A stretch of 15,047 nucleotides of DNA from an uncultured Eubacterium sp. GTDB taxonomy: Bacteria; Bacillota; Clostridia; Oscillospirales; Acutalibacteraceae. Below are positions 1-7,252 of this stretch, piece by piece (within the stretch, counting starts at the first letter, position 1; each line of letters starts with the position of its first letter). The translations under genes were made by a program, and so were the position numbers. A model generated the notes under the pieces. That model had not been told where the DNA came from. It was given only the letters and a program-made list of their open reading frames with translations, and did not search any database. The stretch lies in assembly GCA_945980015.1 (NCBI GenBank), contig CAMFQI010000004.1, positions 1 through 15,047 of the forward strand. The letters are read 5' to 3'.

Positions 1-646
1 GCTGATTTCCGAGATACGTTTTTGAATCGTTCAAAAATTTAACCGAATTTCCGTTTGGCAATTTATACTCCAAATTAACATAGCCTCCGACAAGAGCATT
101 CAATTTCTCCACTCTCGGCATTCCCTCAATATGAAGCTCGTTTATCTCGCTGATAAGCTGCTGCTTCATTTTTTCAAATTGACCGTTATCACTAAGCTCG
201 TCGTAACGCTTCCAGTAATCTAATGTAGGAAGCAAATCTTTCATATATGAACGAGCCTGCTCCTCAGTAAAATTCTCGTTTGCCATATTTTTAACACAAA
301 CTTCAATCAAGTCATCCATATCACTGTATGTATAGGTTCCGTCGGCATAGCACCACTTACAATAATCCTCATTCAATGTTCCGTCGTGGTTATGACTTAT
401 GATTGCGTCATCGTCAAGCGGCATACCGCAACACTGACATATCAGCTTTCTCGGCGTTCCCAAAAGCGTATTGATAGAAACGTCAAACAACTCGGAAAGC
501 AGCTTGAGTGTTTCTGTATTCGGTACTGTTTCGCCGTTTTCCCAACGTGATACCGCCTGTCTTGTAACAAAAAGCTTTTCGGCAAGCTCATCCTGTGACA
601 AGCCCTTTTTCTTTCGCAATTCGAGTATAACATCTTTTGTATCCAT
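1..646 (-). CDS. XRE-family transcriptional regulator with zinc-ribbon domain (3' end outside window)
   Basis: The frame is open from an ATG at 646 to the left edge, giving 215 codons with no stop, so the C-terminus is missing. The start has a strong Shine-Dalgarno (AGGAGGT, 652-658). Residues 5-62 form a Cro/CI-type helix-turn-helix (LSQDELAEKL, then VTRQAVSRWENG), which binds DNA. Residues about 69-105 hold a cysteine/histidine cluster (CQCCGMPLDDD, a His-x-His pair, then CKWCYADG) typical of the putative zinc ribbon found downstream of XRE domains in Firmicutes. The remainder resembles the usual C-terminal part of that family, ending near a YVNLEYKLPNG motif, so perhaps a few tens of residues are lost. 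It sits just beyond the lysS-end terminator and has its own promoter, so it is a separate unit. The domain calls are firm; the target genes are unknown, though a dyad at its own promoter suggests autoregulation. Confidence 0.85.
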   Translation of the reverse strand, partial: MDTKDVILELRKKKGLSQDELAEKLFVTRQAVSRWENGETVPNTETLKLLSELFDVSINTLLGTPRKLICQCCGMPLDDDAIISHNHDGTLNEDYCKWCYADGTYTYSDMDDLIEVCVKNMANENFTEEQARSYMKDLLPTLDYWKRYDELSDNGQFEKMKQQLISEINELHIEGMPRVEKLNALVGGYVNLEYKLPNGNSVKFLNDSKTYLGNQ

Positions 647-671
647 TAAATTACCTCCTTTGCTTACTAAC

Positions 672-716
672 ATTATAATACAGAAATAATCGTAACACAA
701 GCAACCCTCTGTTGCT
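672..716 (-). promoter_or_regulatory. Promoter of the XRE regulator with overlapping dyad
   Basis: On the minus strand a perfect -10 TATAAT (672-677) is separated by 17 bp from a weak -35 TTGTGT (695-700). An inverted repeat AGCAAC-N5-GTTGCT (700-716) abuts the -35 and is a plausible operator for the XRE protein encoded immediately downstream. The promoter comes from sequence pattern; the operator role is inference. Confidence 0.5.
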
Positions 717-733
717 ATAGAATATCATTAAAC

Positions 734-765
734 AAAAAAACAGGCAATCCCACTATGGAACTGCC
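734..765 (-). terminator. Rho-independent terminator, probably the original lysS terminator
   Basis: Read on the minus strand, GGCAGTTCC (765-757) pairs with GGGATTGCC (751-743) over nine positions including two G-T pairs, with a 5-nt loop, and is followed by a run of seven T (740-734). It lies 18 nt past the stop codon of the lysS tail remnant, where the terminator of an uninterrupted lysS would be expected. It now also ends transcription of the two-gene insert. Confidence 0.75.
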
Positions 766-782
766 CATTTATTAATAAATAT

Positions 783-824
783 TTACTTATCAAGCGGCTT
801 CATTGTCGGGATTCTGGCAGAAAC
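783..824 (-). pseudogene. 3'-terminal remnant of a lysyl-tRNA synthetase gene
   Basis: The minus strand reads V-S-A-R-I-P-T-M-K-P-L-D-K-stop (stop codon 785-783). This aligns with the end of the intact lysS ([15 protein letters not shown], stop at 3210), allowing one extra codon. PTMKPLDK is a common C-terminus for bacterial LysRS. The frame closes upstream with TAG at 852-854 and has no start, so it is not a gene. The two tails share the protein motif but differ at several wobble positions, which fits a tail of different origin rather than a recent duplication. Interpreted as the displaced original 3' end of lysS, cut off by insertion of the 2.4-kb segment. Confidence 0.65.
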
Positions 825-920
825 CGGGAATCCGCGGGAATTAACACGAATCTATCGCAATTTCGCAAATGGGAAATAGACAAATTAAGAATTATCTCTA
901 GTCATTTAGAATTGCAGCAT

Positions 921-938
921 GTGTAAATTGGTGTAAGT
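921..938. repeat. Left copy of an exact 18-bp direct repeat (putative arm-type site)
   Basis: GTGTAAATTGGTGTAAGT occurs here and again, in the same orientation, at 3129-3146. It is made of two GTGTAA half-units ten bases apart. It lies about 118 bp inside the left lysS-tail copy. Function as an integrase arm-binding site is inference. Confidence 0.6.
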
Positions 939-1017
939 GGTGAAATGGCGAACAATAAAGCACGTCTTGTTTATAAGTCGTTTTTACTGTCTGTACGACC
1001 AATAACTGATATTATAT

Positions 1018-1818
1018 TCACCAAGAATACTCTGATAAAACTATGTTATACGTTTCTCCGGGGACGGCATCATAAAAGCTGACTGAATCATCTTTGAATT
1101 TATCGCCTTTACTCAGAGATCGTAAATAGATATTACCGGAATCAACCAAATAGCCAGAACTATCATAGAGTTTATAGCTAATCATATCATAGTTTGAATT
1201 GCTACCTGATACTTTTTCACCACTAATCACGATATTAAGTATAGAAGTAACACTCTTATCATACGAATACTGAACATCAGTGATTTTAATAACGGACTCT
1301 ACCGAACCATCGTAGCCCTTAATAGATATTTGTTTTGGAATATCTGATGCAGTTAGTTGAACAGCAGCAACCGGTAGACAATACAAAGCCCTACAGTTAA
1401 CTTCATCAAAACGAACAATATTATCTTTGTATACTGTTAGATAAACTGTTCCGTTTGAGGACTTCCCGGTGGAAATATCTTTTTCGGGTATTCTGATCTC
1501 GGCAAGATACTGTTTGTCTGCTGCTTTGCTCTCATAGTAATCAAAATCTTTTCTCGTTACCGATGCTGTTGCCTTGTAGACTTCTTCATTTGAATCGTTT
1601 ACAATGCGAATATCAACATCTGCATCAGCAGAAATATATGTATCGTTGCTATTTAATAAGCCAAAAAATAAACTATAATCATTTGTACCTGAATTATATT
1701 GAAAGGACCATCCTTTAAGTGTTTCAATATCATTATTGAGAACTACTCCCGGTAAAAGAGAGCATCCACATAGAGAAATAAGCACTAAAGCAAAAAGACA
1801 ACACAAAAGCTTTTTCAT
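1018..1818 (-). CDS. Putative lipoprotein of unknown function
   Basis: This is a 266-residue protein starting at ATG 1818. A TTG at 1836 and an ATG at 1824 are also in frame, but the Shine-Dalgarno GGAGGT (1826-1831) is correctly spaced only for 1818. The N-terminus MKKLLCCLFALVLISLCGC is a lipoprotein signal peptide with lipobox L-C-G-C, so the mature protein should be anchored by lipidated Cys19 on the outer face of the membrane. The rest has no further membrane segment and is rich in short alternating hydrophobic stretches, suggesting two beta-sandwich domains (about residues 30-145 and 160-266). It starts 14 nt after the stop of the 383-residue gene, so the two are co-transcribed. I do not recognise a named family; similar cell-surface lipoproteins seem common in gut Clostridia, from memory only. 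It is one of the two cargo genes of the lysS-end element. Confidence 0.75.
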   Translation of the reverse strand: MKKLLCCLFALVLISLCGCSLLPGVVLNNDIETLKGWSFQYNSGTNDYSLFFGLLNSNDTYISADADVDIRIVNDSNEEVYKATASVTRKDFDYYESKAADKQYLAEIRIPEKDISTGKSSNGTVYLTVYKDNIVRFDEVNCRALYCLPVAAVQLTASDIPKQISIKGYDGSVESVIKITDVQYSYDKSVTSILNIVISGEKVSGSNSNYDMISYKLYDSSGYLVDSGNIYLRSLSKGDKFKDDSVSFYDAVPGETYNIVLSEYSW

Positions 1819-1832
1819 AGTCATTACCTCCG

Positions 1833-2984
1833 TCAACGCAAATCCTTATCTTTATCGTAATCAGTCATCATAATATCAAGCATTTCTTTATTTTGTTTTT
1901 TAACTGATTTATAAAGAGGACATATCTGCCGATTACATTGTTCGGAAAGATAACAAGCCTCACAAATTATGCTGTCAATTCTTTGTGCCATTAACTCCTT
2001 ATCCGAAGGTAGAGTGTACGGATCAATCTTTTTGATATCATTCGGATTTCTTAAACCGTAATCAATCGTTTTGCCGTTGCTTTTCTTCACATAGCGATAC
2101 ACATCGGCGACAAAAGAGAGACTGTCTCCAACTTCAAAGCCTTCAAATCCCGAAATATCCATCCAAACGTGTTCCTCTTTGTCGTCAAAGCAAACACCAT
2201 CTGAATACATACACTCTAACCAAATACGGTTGAAACAAACCGCTTTGGCAGTCTTTCTCTCAATCGTGCCTTTATAGGCTAAAACATAATTATAAACGGC
2301 ATTCAGAAAAGCTGTCCTTTGCTTTCCGGCAGAACGAAGTTGAACTTCGATATACTCATCATAAGAAAACTTCTCGGCCCCAACCACTTCCTTCATTCCG
2401 TTTGGGCTGAAGTCAACGATGCCATATTCGCTCAAATTACAAGTGGTATCTTTACCATAGTAATTACCGAAGAGTTCCCTTTCTTCCGGAAACTTTTCCA
2501 AAAGTTTAGCAGCATCTTTTAGTCTCTTATTTCGAGCGATATTATGTTTGCGATTTGACTCTTGTTTTTCTCTACGGATTTGTTTTTCAATATAATTGAT
2601 TTCGTTTTCAGTGAGAAGAGGCTCCAAATTTTCTGGGGAATCGTAAGTGCCACCCACAAGTTTCTTTTTGAAACGAACCAAGACAGCTTTTACCATATCT
2701 GGCGAAAGGTATTTTGCCTTGTCGATTGAACAACTATAGTAGCAGCCGGTAACAATATTACCATGACCTTTTCCGTAGAGAACAGCTGTGTTCCAAGGGC
2801 ATAACATATGTTCCTTTTGAACAAGGCTTCCTCGTTTTAATCCTTCCATAAACTCCGGAAAGATTTTCGGATTACCACAGCCTTCGTAGTCTTCCACCCA
2901 AAAGCCGGATGGACCTTTGTCTGCATTTTGAATCATTGTTTCCAAGATGCGTAGAGTTTCATTTTTTTTGCCTTTGTTAATCAT
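1833..2984 (-). CDS. Hypothetical cysteine-rich protein, element cargo
   Basis: The gene encodes 383 residues from ATG 2984, preceded by GGAGGT (2991-2996). No signal peptide or membrane segment is visible, so it is probably cytoplasmic. The N-terminal third has scattered cysteines (CGNPK, MLCPWN, GCYYSC). A Lys/Arg/Glu-rich, probably helical or coiled stretch covers about residues 122-165 (NEINYIEKQIRREKQ onward). The later part (about 275-325, around GFEVGDSLSFVADVYRY) looks like a small beta-barrel, possibly OB-like. Near the C-terminus is C-x2-C-x5-C-x4-C (CEACYLSEQCNRQIC), a likely zinc or Fe-S ligand set. No family is recognised. It lacks the R-H-R-Y signature of a tyrosine recombinase and any serine recombinase motif, so it is not an evident integrase. 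It heads the two-gene operon of the lysS-end element. Confidence 0.75.
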   Translation of the reverse strand: MINKGKKNETLRILETMIQNADKGPSGFWVEDYEGCGNPKIFPEFMEGLKRGSLVQKEHMLCPWNTAVLYGKGHGNIVTGCYYSCSIDKAKYLSPDMVKAVLVRFKKKLVGGTYDSPENLEPLLTENEINYIEKQIRREKQESNRKHNIARNKRLKDAAKLLEKFPEERELFGNYYGKDTTCNLSEYGIVDFSPNGMKEVVGAEKFSYDEYIEVQLRSAGKQRTAFLNAVYNYVLAYKGTIERKTAKAVCFNRIWLECMYSDGVCFDDKEEHVWMDISGFEGFEVGDSLSFVADVYRYVKKSNGKTIDYGLRNPNDIKKIDPYTLPSDKELMAQRIDSIICEACYLSEQCNRQICPLYKSVKKQNKEMLDIMMTDYDKDKDLR

Positions 2985-3007
2985 TACACTTACCTCCGAT
3001 AATAAGT

Positions 3008-3023
3008 GCTATCAAATGATAGC
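3008..3023 (-). promoter_or_regulatory. Perfect 6-bp hairpin in the leader of the cysteine-rich gene
   Basis: GCTATC-AAAT-GATAGC forms a perfect short stem about 11 nt upstream of the ribosome binding site of the 383-residue gene. It has no T-tract, so it is not a terminator. It could be a leader structure or a protein-binding dyad. Confidence 0.3.
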
Positions 3024-3077
3024 CTGACATGCTAACAAAGGTAGCGTAGTTAGTAAAGGCATAAAACCTCTAATTTA

Positions 3078-3102
3078 GTATACAGTAAGCTTTATTTATG
3101 CA
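3078..3102 (-). promoter_or_regulatory. Weak candidate promoter of the element genes
   Basis: On the minus strand TATACT (3078-3083) resembles a -10, with TTGCAT only 15 bp upstream as a poor -35. This is the best candidate between lysS and the two cargo genes. No terminator is visible between lysS and this point, so read-through from lysS is also possible. Confidence 0.25.
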
Positions 3103-3116
3103 ATTTTGCACAAAAT

Positions 3117-3156
3117 GGTGTACCAATGGTGTAAATTGGTGTAAGTTGTTGGTGTA
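3117..3156. repeat. Cluster of four GGTGTA repeats with right copy of the 18-bp repeat
   Basis: GGTGTA occurs at 3117, 3128, 3138 and 3151, all in one orientation and spaced 10-13 bp, about one helical turn. The block contains the exact 18-bp repeat also found at 921-938. Regular spacing fits binding of several protein protomers on one DNA face, as for integrase arm-type sites or replication iterons. It is immediately followed by three GAATTA units (3174-3198) leading up to the lysS stop codon. Confidence 0.6.
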
Positions 3157-3209
3157 AACCCGTTCATAAGTCGAATTATCGAGAATTACGAAGAATTATA
3201 AAGGGTTAT

Positions 3210-5042
3210 TTAATCGATGGGCTTCATCGTTGGAAAAGCGAGAACGTCACGGATAGAATAGCTGTCTGTAAGAAGCATAACAAGACGGTCAATACCGATG
3301 CCCAATCCTCCTGTCGGCGGCATACCGTATTCGAGTGCCATAACGAAATCGTTATCTATCATATTTGCTTCCTCGTCGCCTGCCTCACGAAGCTTCATTT
3401 GAGCCTCAAAGCGTTGCATTTGGTCAATCGGGTCGTTAAGCTCGGAATAAGCATTTCCGTACTCTCCGCCGAGAATGAACAGCTCAAAGCGTTCTGTAAG
3501 TGCAGGACAATCGGGCTTTCTCTTTGTAAGCGGGCTGACCTCAACAGGATAATCCATAATAAAGGTCGGCTGAGTAAGATTTTCCTCTACAAATTCCTCA
3601 AAGAAGCTATTGAGAATATCGCCCCAGGTAGCCTTACCGTTTTCGATTTCAATTCCCTTTTCCTTTGCAATAGCGACTGCCTTTTCGTCGTCGCTCATAA
3701 AATCTGCAAAGTCAACGCCGCTGTACTGCTTAACTGCCTCAACCATAGTAAGACGCTTAAACGGACTTTCAAGGTCGATTTCTGTGCCGTTAAATACAAT
3801 ATGAAGACTGTCGCAAACCTCGTTTGCAGCATTACGAATGAGTGCCTCGGAAATATCCATCATACCGTGATAATCTGTAAATGCTTGATAAAGCTCGATA
3901 CAGGTGAATTCGGGATTATGACGAACGTCCATACCTTCGTTGCGGAAGTTTCTGCCTATTTCATACACTCTTTCCATACCGCCTACAATAAGACGCTTCA
4001 AATAAAGCTCGGTTGCGATACGAAGATACATATCCATATCAAGAGTGTTATGGTGAGTAATAAACGGTCTTGCGGCAGCACCGCCTGCGATAGTGTTAAG
4101 AATCGGCGTTTCAACCTCAACAAAGCCGAGATTATCAAGATAATGGCGGATTGATGAAATGATTTTTGAACGCTTAATGAAGGTGTCCTTTACATCGGGA
4201 TTCATAATCATATCAAGATATCTTCTGCGATATCTTGTATCCGTATCGGTAAGACCGTGGAATTTTTCGGGAAGCGGAAGAAGTGACTTTGAAAGAAGAC
4301 GAAGCTTCTGCGCATGAACGGAAATTTCGCCCGTTCTCGTCTTAAAGACGAAGCCTGTTACTTCAACGATATCACCGATATCCCAGCCCTTAAATTCGGA
4401 AAAAGCATCTTCACCAACGTCATTCATTCTTACATAAGCCTGAATTCTGCCGTTTCTGTCCTGAATATCAACGAAGTTAGCCTTGCCCATATCACGCCAT
4501 GTCATAATTCTGCCGGCAACGGTTACTTCCTTATTTTCAAGATTTTCAAAATCAGCCTTGATTTCGTCGCTGTGATGAGTTTGAGTTGCAATAGTGATTT
4601 CAAACGGGTCTTTACCCTCGTCCTGCAATTTTTTGAGCTTATTAATTCTAATCTGCTTTTGCTCATTTTCGCTAAGTACGACCTCAGCCATCGTCATTTG
4701 AGCCGCATTTGCGTTATTGCCGATTTTTTCGATTATCTCAAGTGCTTCGGCTTCGGAGTCAGCCTTGCCGCTCAATGCAACGTCGCCCGTTTGCAGGAAA
4801 AGAGTATAGCAAGCCTTGTCGCCGTCGTTATCGACAACATATTTCGGATTTGTCTTTTCCTCATCGCCTGCAATATTATTCTGAACCTTCATTCGCGAGT
4901 TTTTCTTAACTGCCTTAACTCCACGCTTGCAGGCGTCCTCCTTTTCAAAAACAGGAGACGAACCGACGCTAACCTCGTCAATTAATAATTCAAATGTGAA
5001 AGTGCCGTCACCGTGCTTGGTGATTTCAAACTTTCCTGCCAT
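3210..5042 (-). CDS. lysS: Lysyl-tRNA synthetase, class II, with N-terminal YegP/DUF1508-like extension
   Basis: LysRS charges tRNA-Lys with lysine using ATP. The catalytic part begins near residue 118 ([15 protein letters not shown]) and shows the OB-fold anticodon-binding domain (about 172-250, [20 protein letters not shown]), class II motif 2 ([14 protein letters not shown], 366-379), motif 3 ([10 protein letters not shown], about 578-587) and the usual PTMKP ending. At 610 residues it is about 110 longer than typical LysRS. The extra N-terminus ([19 protein letters not shown], then GVKAVKKNS) resembles the first repeat of YegP/UPF0339 (DUF1508), and residues 66-110 look like a diverged second repeat. 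The fusion appears real: the ATG at 5042 has an upstream AGAGGT, while the internal ATGs at 4697 and 4691 lack a Shine-Dalgarno. It lies 21 nt after greA and shares its promoter. Its tail may have been supplied by the inserted element (it ends PID rather than PLDK). Confidence 0.95.
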   Translation of the reverse strand: MAGKFEITKHGDGTFTFELLIDEVSVGSSPVFEKEDACKRGVKAVKKNSRMKVQNNIAGDEEKTNPKYVVDNDGDKACYTLFLQTGDVALSGKADSEAEALEIIEKIGNNANAAQMTMAEVVLSENEQKQIRINKLKKLQDEGKDPFEITIATQTHHSDEIKADFENLENKEVTVAGRIMTWRDMGKANFVDIQDRNGRIQAYVRMNDVGEDAFSEFKGWDIGDIVEVTGFVFKTRTGEISVHAQKLRLLSKSLLPLPEKFHGLTDTDTRYRRRYLDMIMNPDVKDTFIKRSKIISSIRHYLDNLGFVEVETPILNTIAGGAAARPFITHHNTLDMDMYLRIATELYLKRLIVGGMERVYEIGRNFRNEGMDVRHNPEFTCIELYQAFTDYHGMMDISEALIRNAANEVCDSLHIVFNGTEIDLESPFKRLTMVEAVKQYSGVDFADFMSDDEKAVAIAKEKGIEIENGKATWGDILNSFFEEFVEENLTQPTFIMDYPVEVSPLTKRKPDCPALTERFELFILGGEYGNAYSELNDPIDQMQRFEAQMKLREAGDEEANMIDNDFVMALEYGMPPTGGLGIGIDRLVMLLTDSYSIRDVLAFPTMKPID

Positions 5043-5063
5043 AAATATATACCTCTGCTGTTA

Positions 5064-5525
5064 TTAGTCTATTGACTTGATTTCAAATTCAAGCATACCG
5101 ATTGGTGCTTCAACAGTTACCTTTTCGCCGATTGAAGCTCCCATAAGCGCTTTACCTACCGGACTTTCGTCGGAGATTTTTCCGTTTGACGGATCACTCT
5201 GCGAAAAGCCTACGATTTCATAAACAAACTCCTTGCCGTCACGAACAACCGTTACCTTTGAGCCCATAGAAACATGGTCGCCTGCAACAGAATCGATAAT
5301 AACTGCGTTTTCAAGCTGATACTCAAGCTCCTGAATACGAGCCTCAATTTTTGCTTGCTCGGATTTTGCTTCGTCATATTCGCTGTTTTCACTAAGGTCA
5401 CCGTAGGAACGTGCAACCTTAAGCTTTTCTGCAATGTCAATTCTGCCTTCTGTTCTTAATTGCTCAAGCTCTGCCTCTAATTCAGCCTTGCCTGCCGCAG
5501 TCATTGTAAATGTTTTAGCTGCCAT
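5064..5525 (-). CDS. greA: Transcription elongation factor GreA
   Basis: GreA binds the secondary channel of RNA polymerase and stimulates cleavage of backtracked RNA, rescuing stalled complexes. The protein is 153 residues from ATG 5525, preceded by AAGGGAG at good spacing; an upstream in-frame TTG at 5543 is not needed. Residues 1-75 form the N-terminal coiled coil with the conserved tip GDLSENSEYDEAK, whose acidic residues Asp43 and Glu46 coordinate the catalytic magnesium in the family. Residues 80-153 form the FKBP-like C-terminal domain (SDPSNGKISDESPVGKALMG). Length and motifs are standard. greA is first in an operon with lysS, an arrangement common in Firmicutes. Confidence 0.97.
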   Translation of the reverse strand: MAAKTFTMTAAGKAELEAELEQLRTEGRIDIAEKLKVARSYGDLSENSEYDEAKSEQAKIEARIQELEYQLENAVIIDSVAGDHVSMGSKVTVVRDGKEFVYEIVGFSQSDPSNGKISDESPVGKALMGASIGEKVTVEAPIGMLEFEIKSID

Positions 5526-5565
5526 ATTAAAACTCCCTTTCAATGTTATACAATTTAACTTAATA

Positions 5566-5594
5566 ATTATATATTATCAGCTAATCAATGTCAA
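5566..5594 (-). promoter_or_regulatory. Perfect consensus sigma-A promoter of greA-lysS
   Basis: On the minus strand TTGACA (5589-5594), a 17-bp spacer and TATAAT (5566-5571) match the housekeeping consensus exactly. The -10 lies about 40 bp upstream of the greA start codon. This predicts strong constitutive transcription of greA-lysS. Confidence 0.9.
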
Positions 5595-5613
5595 ACATTA
5601 TTTTTCAATAAAC

Positions 5614-5641
5614 AAAGGCTATGAAAAAAATCACAGCCTTT
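5614..5641 (-). terminator. Hairpin terminator of the envelope/ABC operon
   Basis: On the minus strand AAAGGCTGTGA pairs with TCATAGCCTTT (11 bp with one G-T pair) around a six-T loop, 6 nt past the permease stop codon. The following T-tract (TGTTTATTG) is weak, so some read-through toward greA is possible; on the plus strand the stem is followed by only a short T run. Confidence 0.6.
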
Positions 5642-5647
5642 TGGGAA

Positions 5648-7252
5648 TTATAATGATTTGAAGATTTCGACGCCCTTTTTATTCAACCAATGGATTTCAA
5701 CTAGATTGAGCAAAATGAATACCGCAACGAATATTGCCATATAAACAGAAATGTTAAGCACAGTGAGCGCAAGCGAGCTTAATGCAAGCATTGCAATGCT
5801 GATTACCGTTCCGATAAGCATATTGAAAAGCACGCTTATTCCCTGCTTAATCGGAATAACTTCGTTTGTCCATTCAAGATTATTATGCTTTAGGTTCAAA
5901 ATCAAGCCGAGTCTTGCGTCAAACCATATAAACATCCAAACAACACAGCACGAAAGCACGATGTTCAAAATATTCTGTCCGAAAGCAAAGCACATAATTG
6001 CCGTGCTTACTATTGCGGGTATTGAATTCAAAAGAACGTGTACATTTACCTTTGCCTCAAGCACGGCTTTTTCGCTAACGGGAAGTGACTGAAGCACCCA
6101 AAGATTTTTGCCCTCAAGTGAAATTGACGGAGAAGATATACCGTTTAGCGTACATATCATACACATTGCGCTGACAGGTGCAAGAAGCATCATATTTGAA
6201 TAATACTGTGATTCTGCCGAAAGCTCATTAAGTATACCGCCGACTGCGTCCTGCTTTGCAAAAGCCAATATTGCAACAACGGGCATAATAATCAATCCGA
6301 GACCGCAGTTCATCATATACGCAGTGCTTGTTGAAAAGCGTTTAAGTTCTTTTTTGAGCAAAGCGGATTTCAGAGAAGACGCCTTTATTTTTGCCTGCTT
6401 AACCTTTTTTGATTTAACATAGCTCGACCTTGATGCAATACTCATAAAGCTCTTGCACAAAACGAAAATAACTATACCGAAAGCAACGGCAGTTATCCCG
6501 AAGGATATGAAAAACGAGCCGATATTGCCGCAGGCGCCGTTTGCCAAATTATAAAGGAAGAAAGTTGAAGATTTGATTTTTTTACCGTAATAATCGGGAT
6601 TTTCGGCAATCGTCTGAATTAAGGCGTTCGCCTTGAAATAAGCGAAATAGTAAAGTGCCAAAAACGCAACCGAGCAGAACACGGAAACAAAGGTTTTGTT
6701 CTTTATTTTCGTAGAAAAAATTGCAACGACATAGCCCATAACAATGCTCAAAAAAAGAATGAAAAAGCTCATTACAGCAACGCTCAAAAGCTGAAATACA
6801 ACCGTTGAAAACGAGCCGCCTACTCTGAACCAATACACTCCGAGCGCCGGTAACGCAACAGGCAGACAATACATCAAGCCCATCAAATACACACCTACAA
6901 GACGAACCGTGATAATCATTCCCGGCTTAATCGGCATTGAAAAAAGCAAATCGTTATCCCCTGCCTTAAAAAGCGAGGAATATGTATTAAACACGCTTCC
7001 GAATACGCCGAGCAGCATCGAAAGTAAAAACATAATAAAGAAATACAGCCAATCAAGTCCGACCGTATGAAGAGAAGCCATAAGAAGCTCGCCTATTCCG
7101 ACAAACGCAAAAGCAATAAAGCACATCAGCAATGCGAACATAGTTATTATTCCGAAAGCTGATTTTTTTGAACGAAGCTCGCCTGTTTTCCTGTTTTGAA
7201 AAAAGTTCCTGTTAAGCTCCGTCATCTGCTTTTTCAGTAAAGCCTTAAGCAT
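5648..7252 (-). CDS. ABC transporter permease (putative exporter)
   Basis: This 534-residue membrane protein starts at ATG 7252, preceded by GGAGG (within TTGGAGGGAGAAA), and overlaps the end of the ATPase gene by 8 nt, indicating translational coupling. After a basic cytoplasmic N-terminus (LRSKKSAFG) it has roughly 10-12 hydrophobic segments, in two blocks separated by a Lys/Ser-rich cytoplasmic loop around residues 285-310 (SYVKSKKVKQAKIKASSLKS). This fits large ABC-2/EcsB-like permeases that work with a single ATPase and have no binding protein. The substrate cannot be read from the sequence. Being last in a TetR-led operon with LiaF-like, DUF4097 and PspC proteins suggests a role in envelope homeostasis or export of a membrane-active compound. 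Confidence 0.85.
   Translation of the reverse strand: MLKALLKKQMTELNRNFFQNRKTGELRSKKSAFGIITMFALLMCFIAFAFVGIGELLMASLHTVGLDWLYFFIMFLLSMLLGVFGSVFNTYSSLFKAGDNDLLFSMPIKPGMIITVRLVGVYLMGLMYCLPVALPALGVYWFRVGGSFSTVVFQLLSVAVMSFFILFLSIVMGYVVAIFSTKIKNKTFVSVFCSVAFLALYYFAYFKANALIQTIAENPDYYGKKIKSSTFFLYNLANGACGNIGSFFISFGITAVAFGIVIFVLCKSFMSIASRSSYVKSKKVKQAKIKASSLKSALLKKELKRFSTSTAYMMNCGLGLIIMPVVAILAFAKQDAVGGILNELSAESQYYSNMMLLAPVSAMCMICTLNGISSPSISLEGKNLWVLQSLPVSEKAVLEAKVNVHVLLNSIPAIVSTAIMCFAFGQNILNIVLSCCVVWMFIWFDARLGLILNLKHNNLEWTNEVIPIKQGISVLFNMLIGTVISIAMLALSSLALTVLNISVYMAIFVAVFILLNLVEIHWLNKKGVEIFKSL

Larger units (their letters stand above)
796..3227. mobile_element. Putative integrase-less element (CIME-like) inserted in the 3' end of lysS
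   Basis: The segment is bounded by two direct copies of the lysS tail sharing GGCTTCAT exactly (796-803 and 3220-3227) within about 17 of 23 matching bases. Just inside each copy lie related sequences in the same order: a GCAATTT-x-GCA block (856-866; 3099-3110), the exact repeat GTGTAAATTGGTGTAAGT (921-938; 3129-3146), and ATAAGTCG (973-980; 3166-3173). Such a layout fits recombination core sites with nearby arm-type integrase sites. The interior holds only two genes (1018-1818, 1833-2984), is visibly more AT-rich than lysC or hom, and encodes no recombinase. Elements with att sites but no recombination genes are known as CIMEs, usually derived from larger conjugative elements. A simple partial duplication of the lysS end remains possible. 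Confidence 0.5.

Noticed and set aside
1816..1836. Start of the lipoprotein at TTG 1836 or ATG 1824
   Set aside because: The GGAGGT site at 1826-1831 lies downstream of the first and one base from the second; only ATG 1818 is correctly spaced and gives a normal signal peptide.
1833..2984. The 383-residue protein as the element's integrase or a replication initiator
   Set aside because: No tyrosine-recombinase R-H-R-Y box, serine-recombinase motif or Rep motif could be seen.
3122..3140. ACCAAT/ATTGGT inverted repeat as a lysS terminator
   Set aside because: The stem is short and there is no T-tract; it arises from the GGTGTA repeats.
3399..4154. Long plus-strand open frame of 251 codons inside lysS, and similar plus-strand frames elsewhere (4314-4985, 9982-10389, 5751-6092)
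   Set aside because: They are antisense to well-supported genes with clear motifs, have no ribosome binding sites or recognisable domains, and reflect the codon use of the opposite strand.
4691..4697. True lysS start at an internal ATG, making the YegP part a separate upstream gene
   Set aside because: There is no stop codon between the parts and no Shine-Dalgarno before the internal ATGs, while the start at 5042 has one.
5523..5543. greA start at TTG 5543
   Set aside because: ATG 5525 has the properly spaced AAGGGAG site and gives the normal GreA N-terminus.
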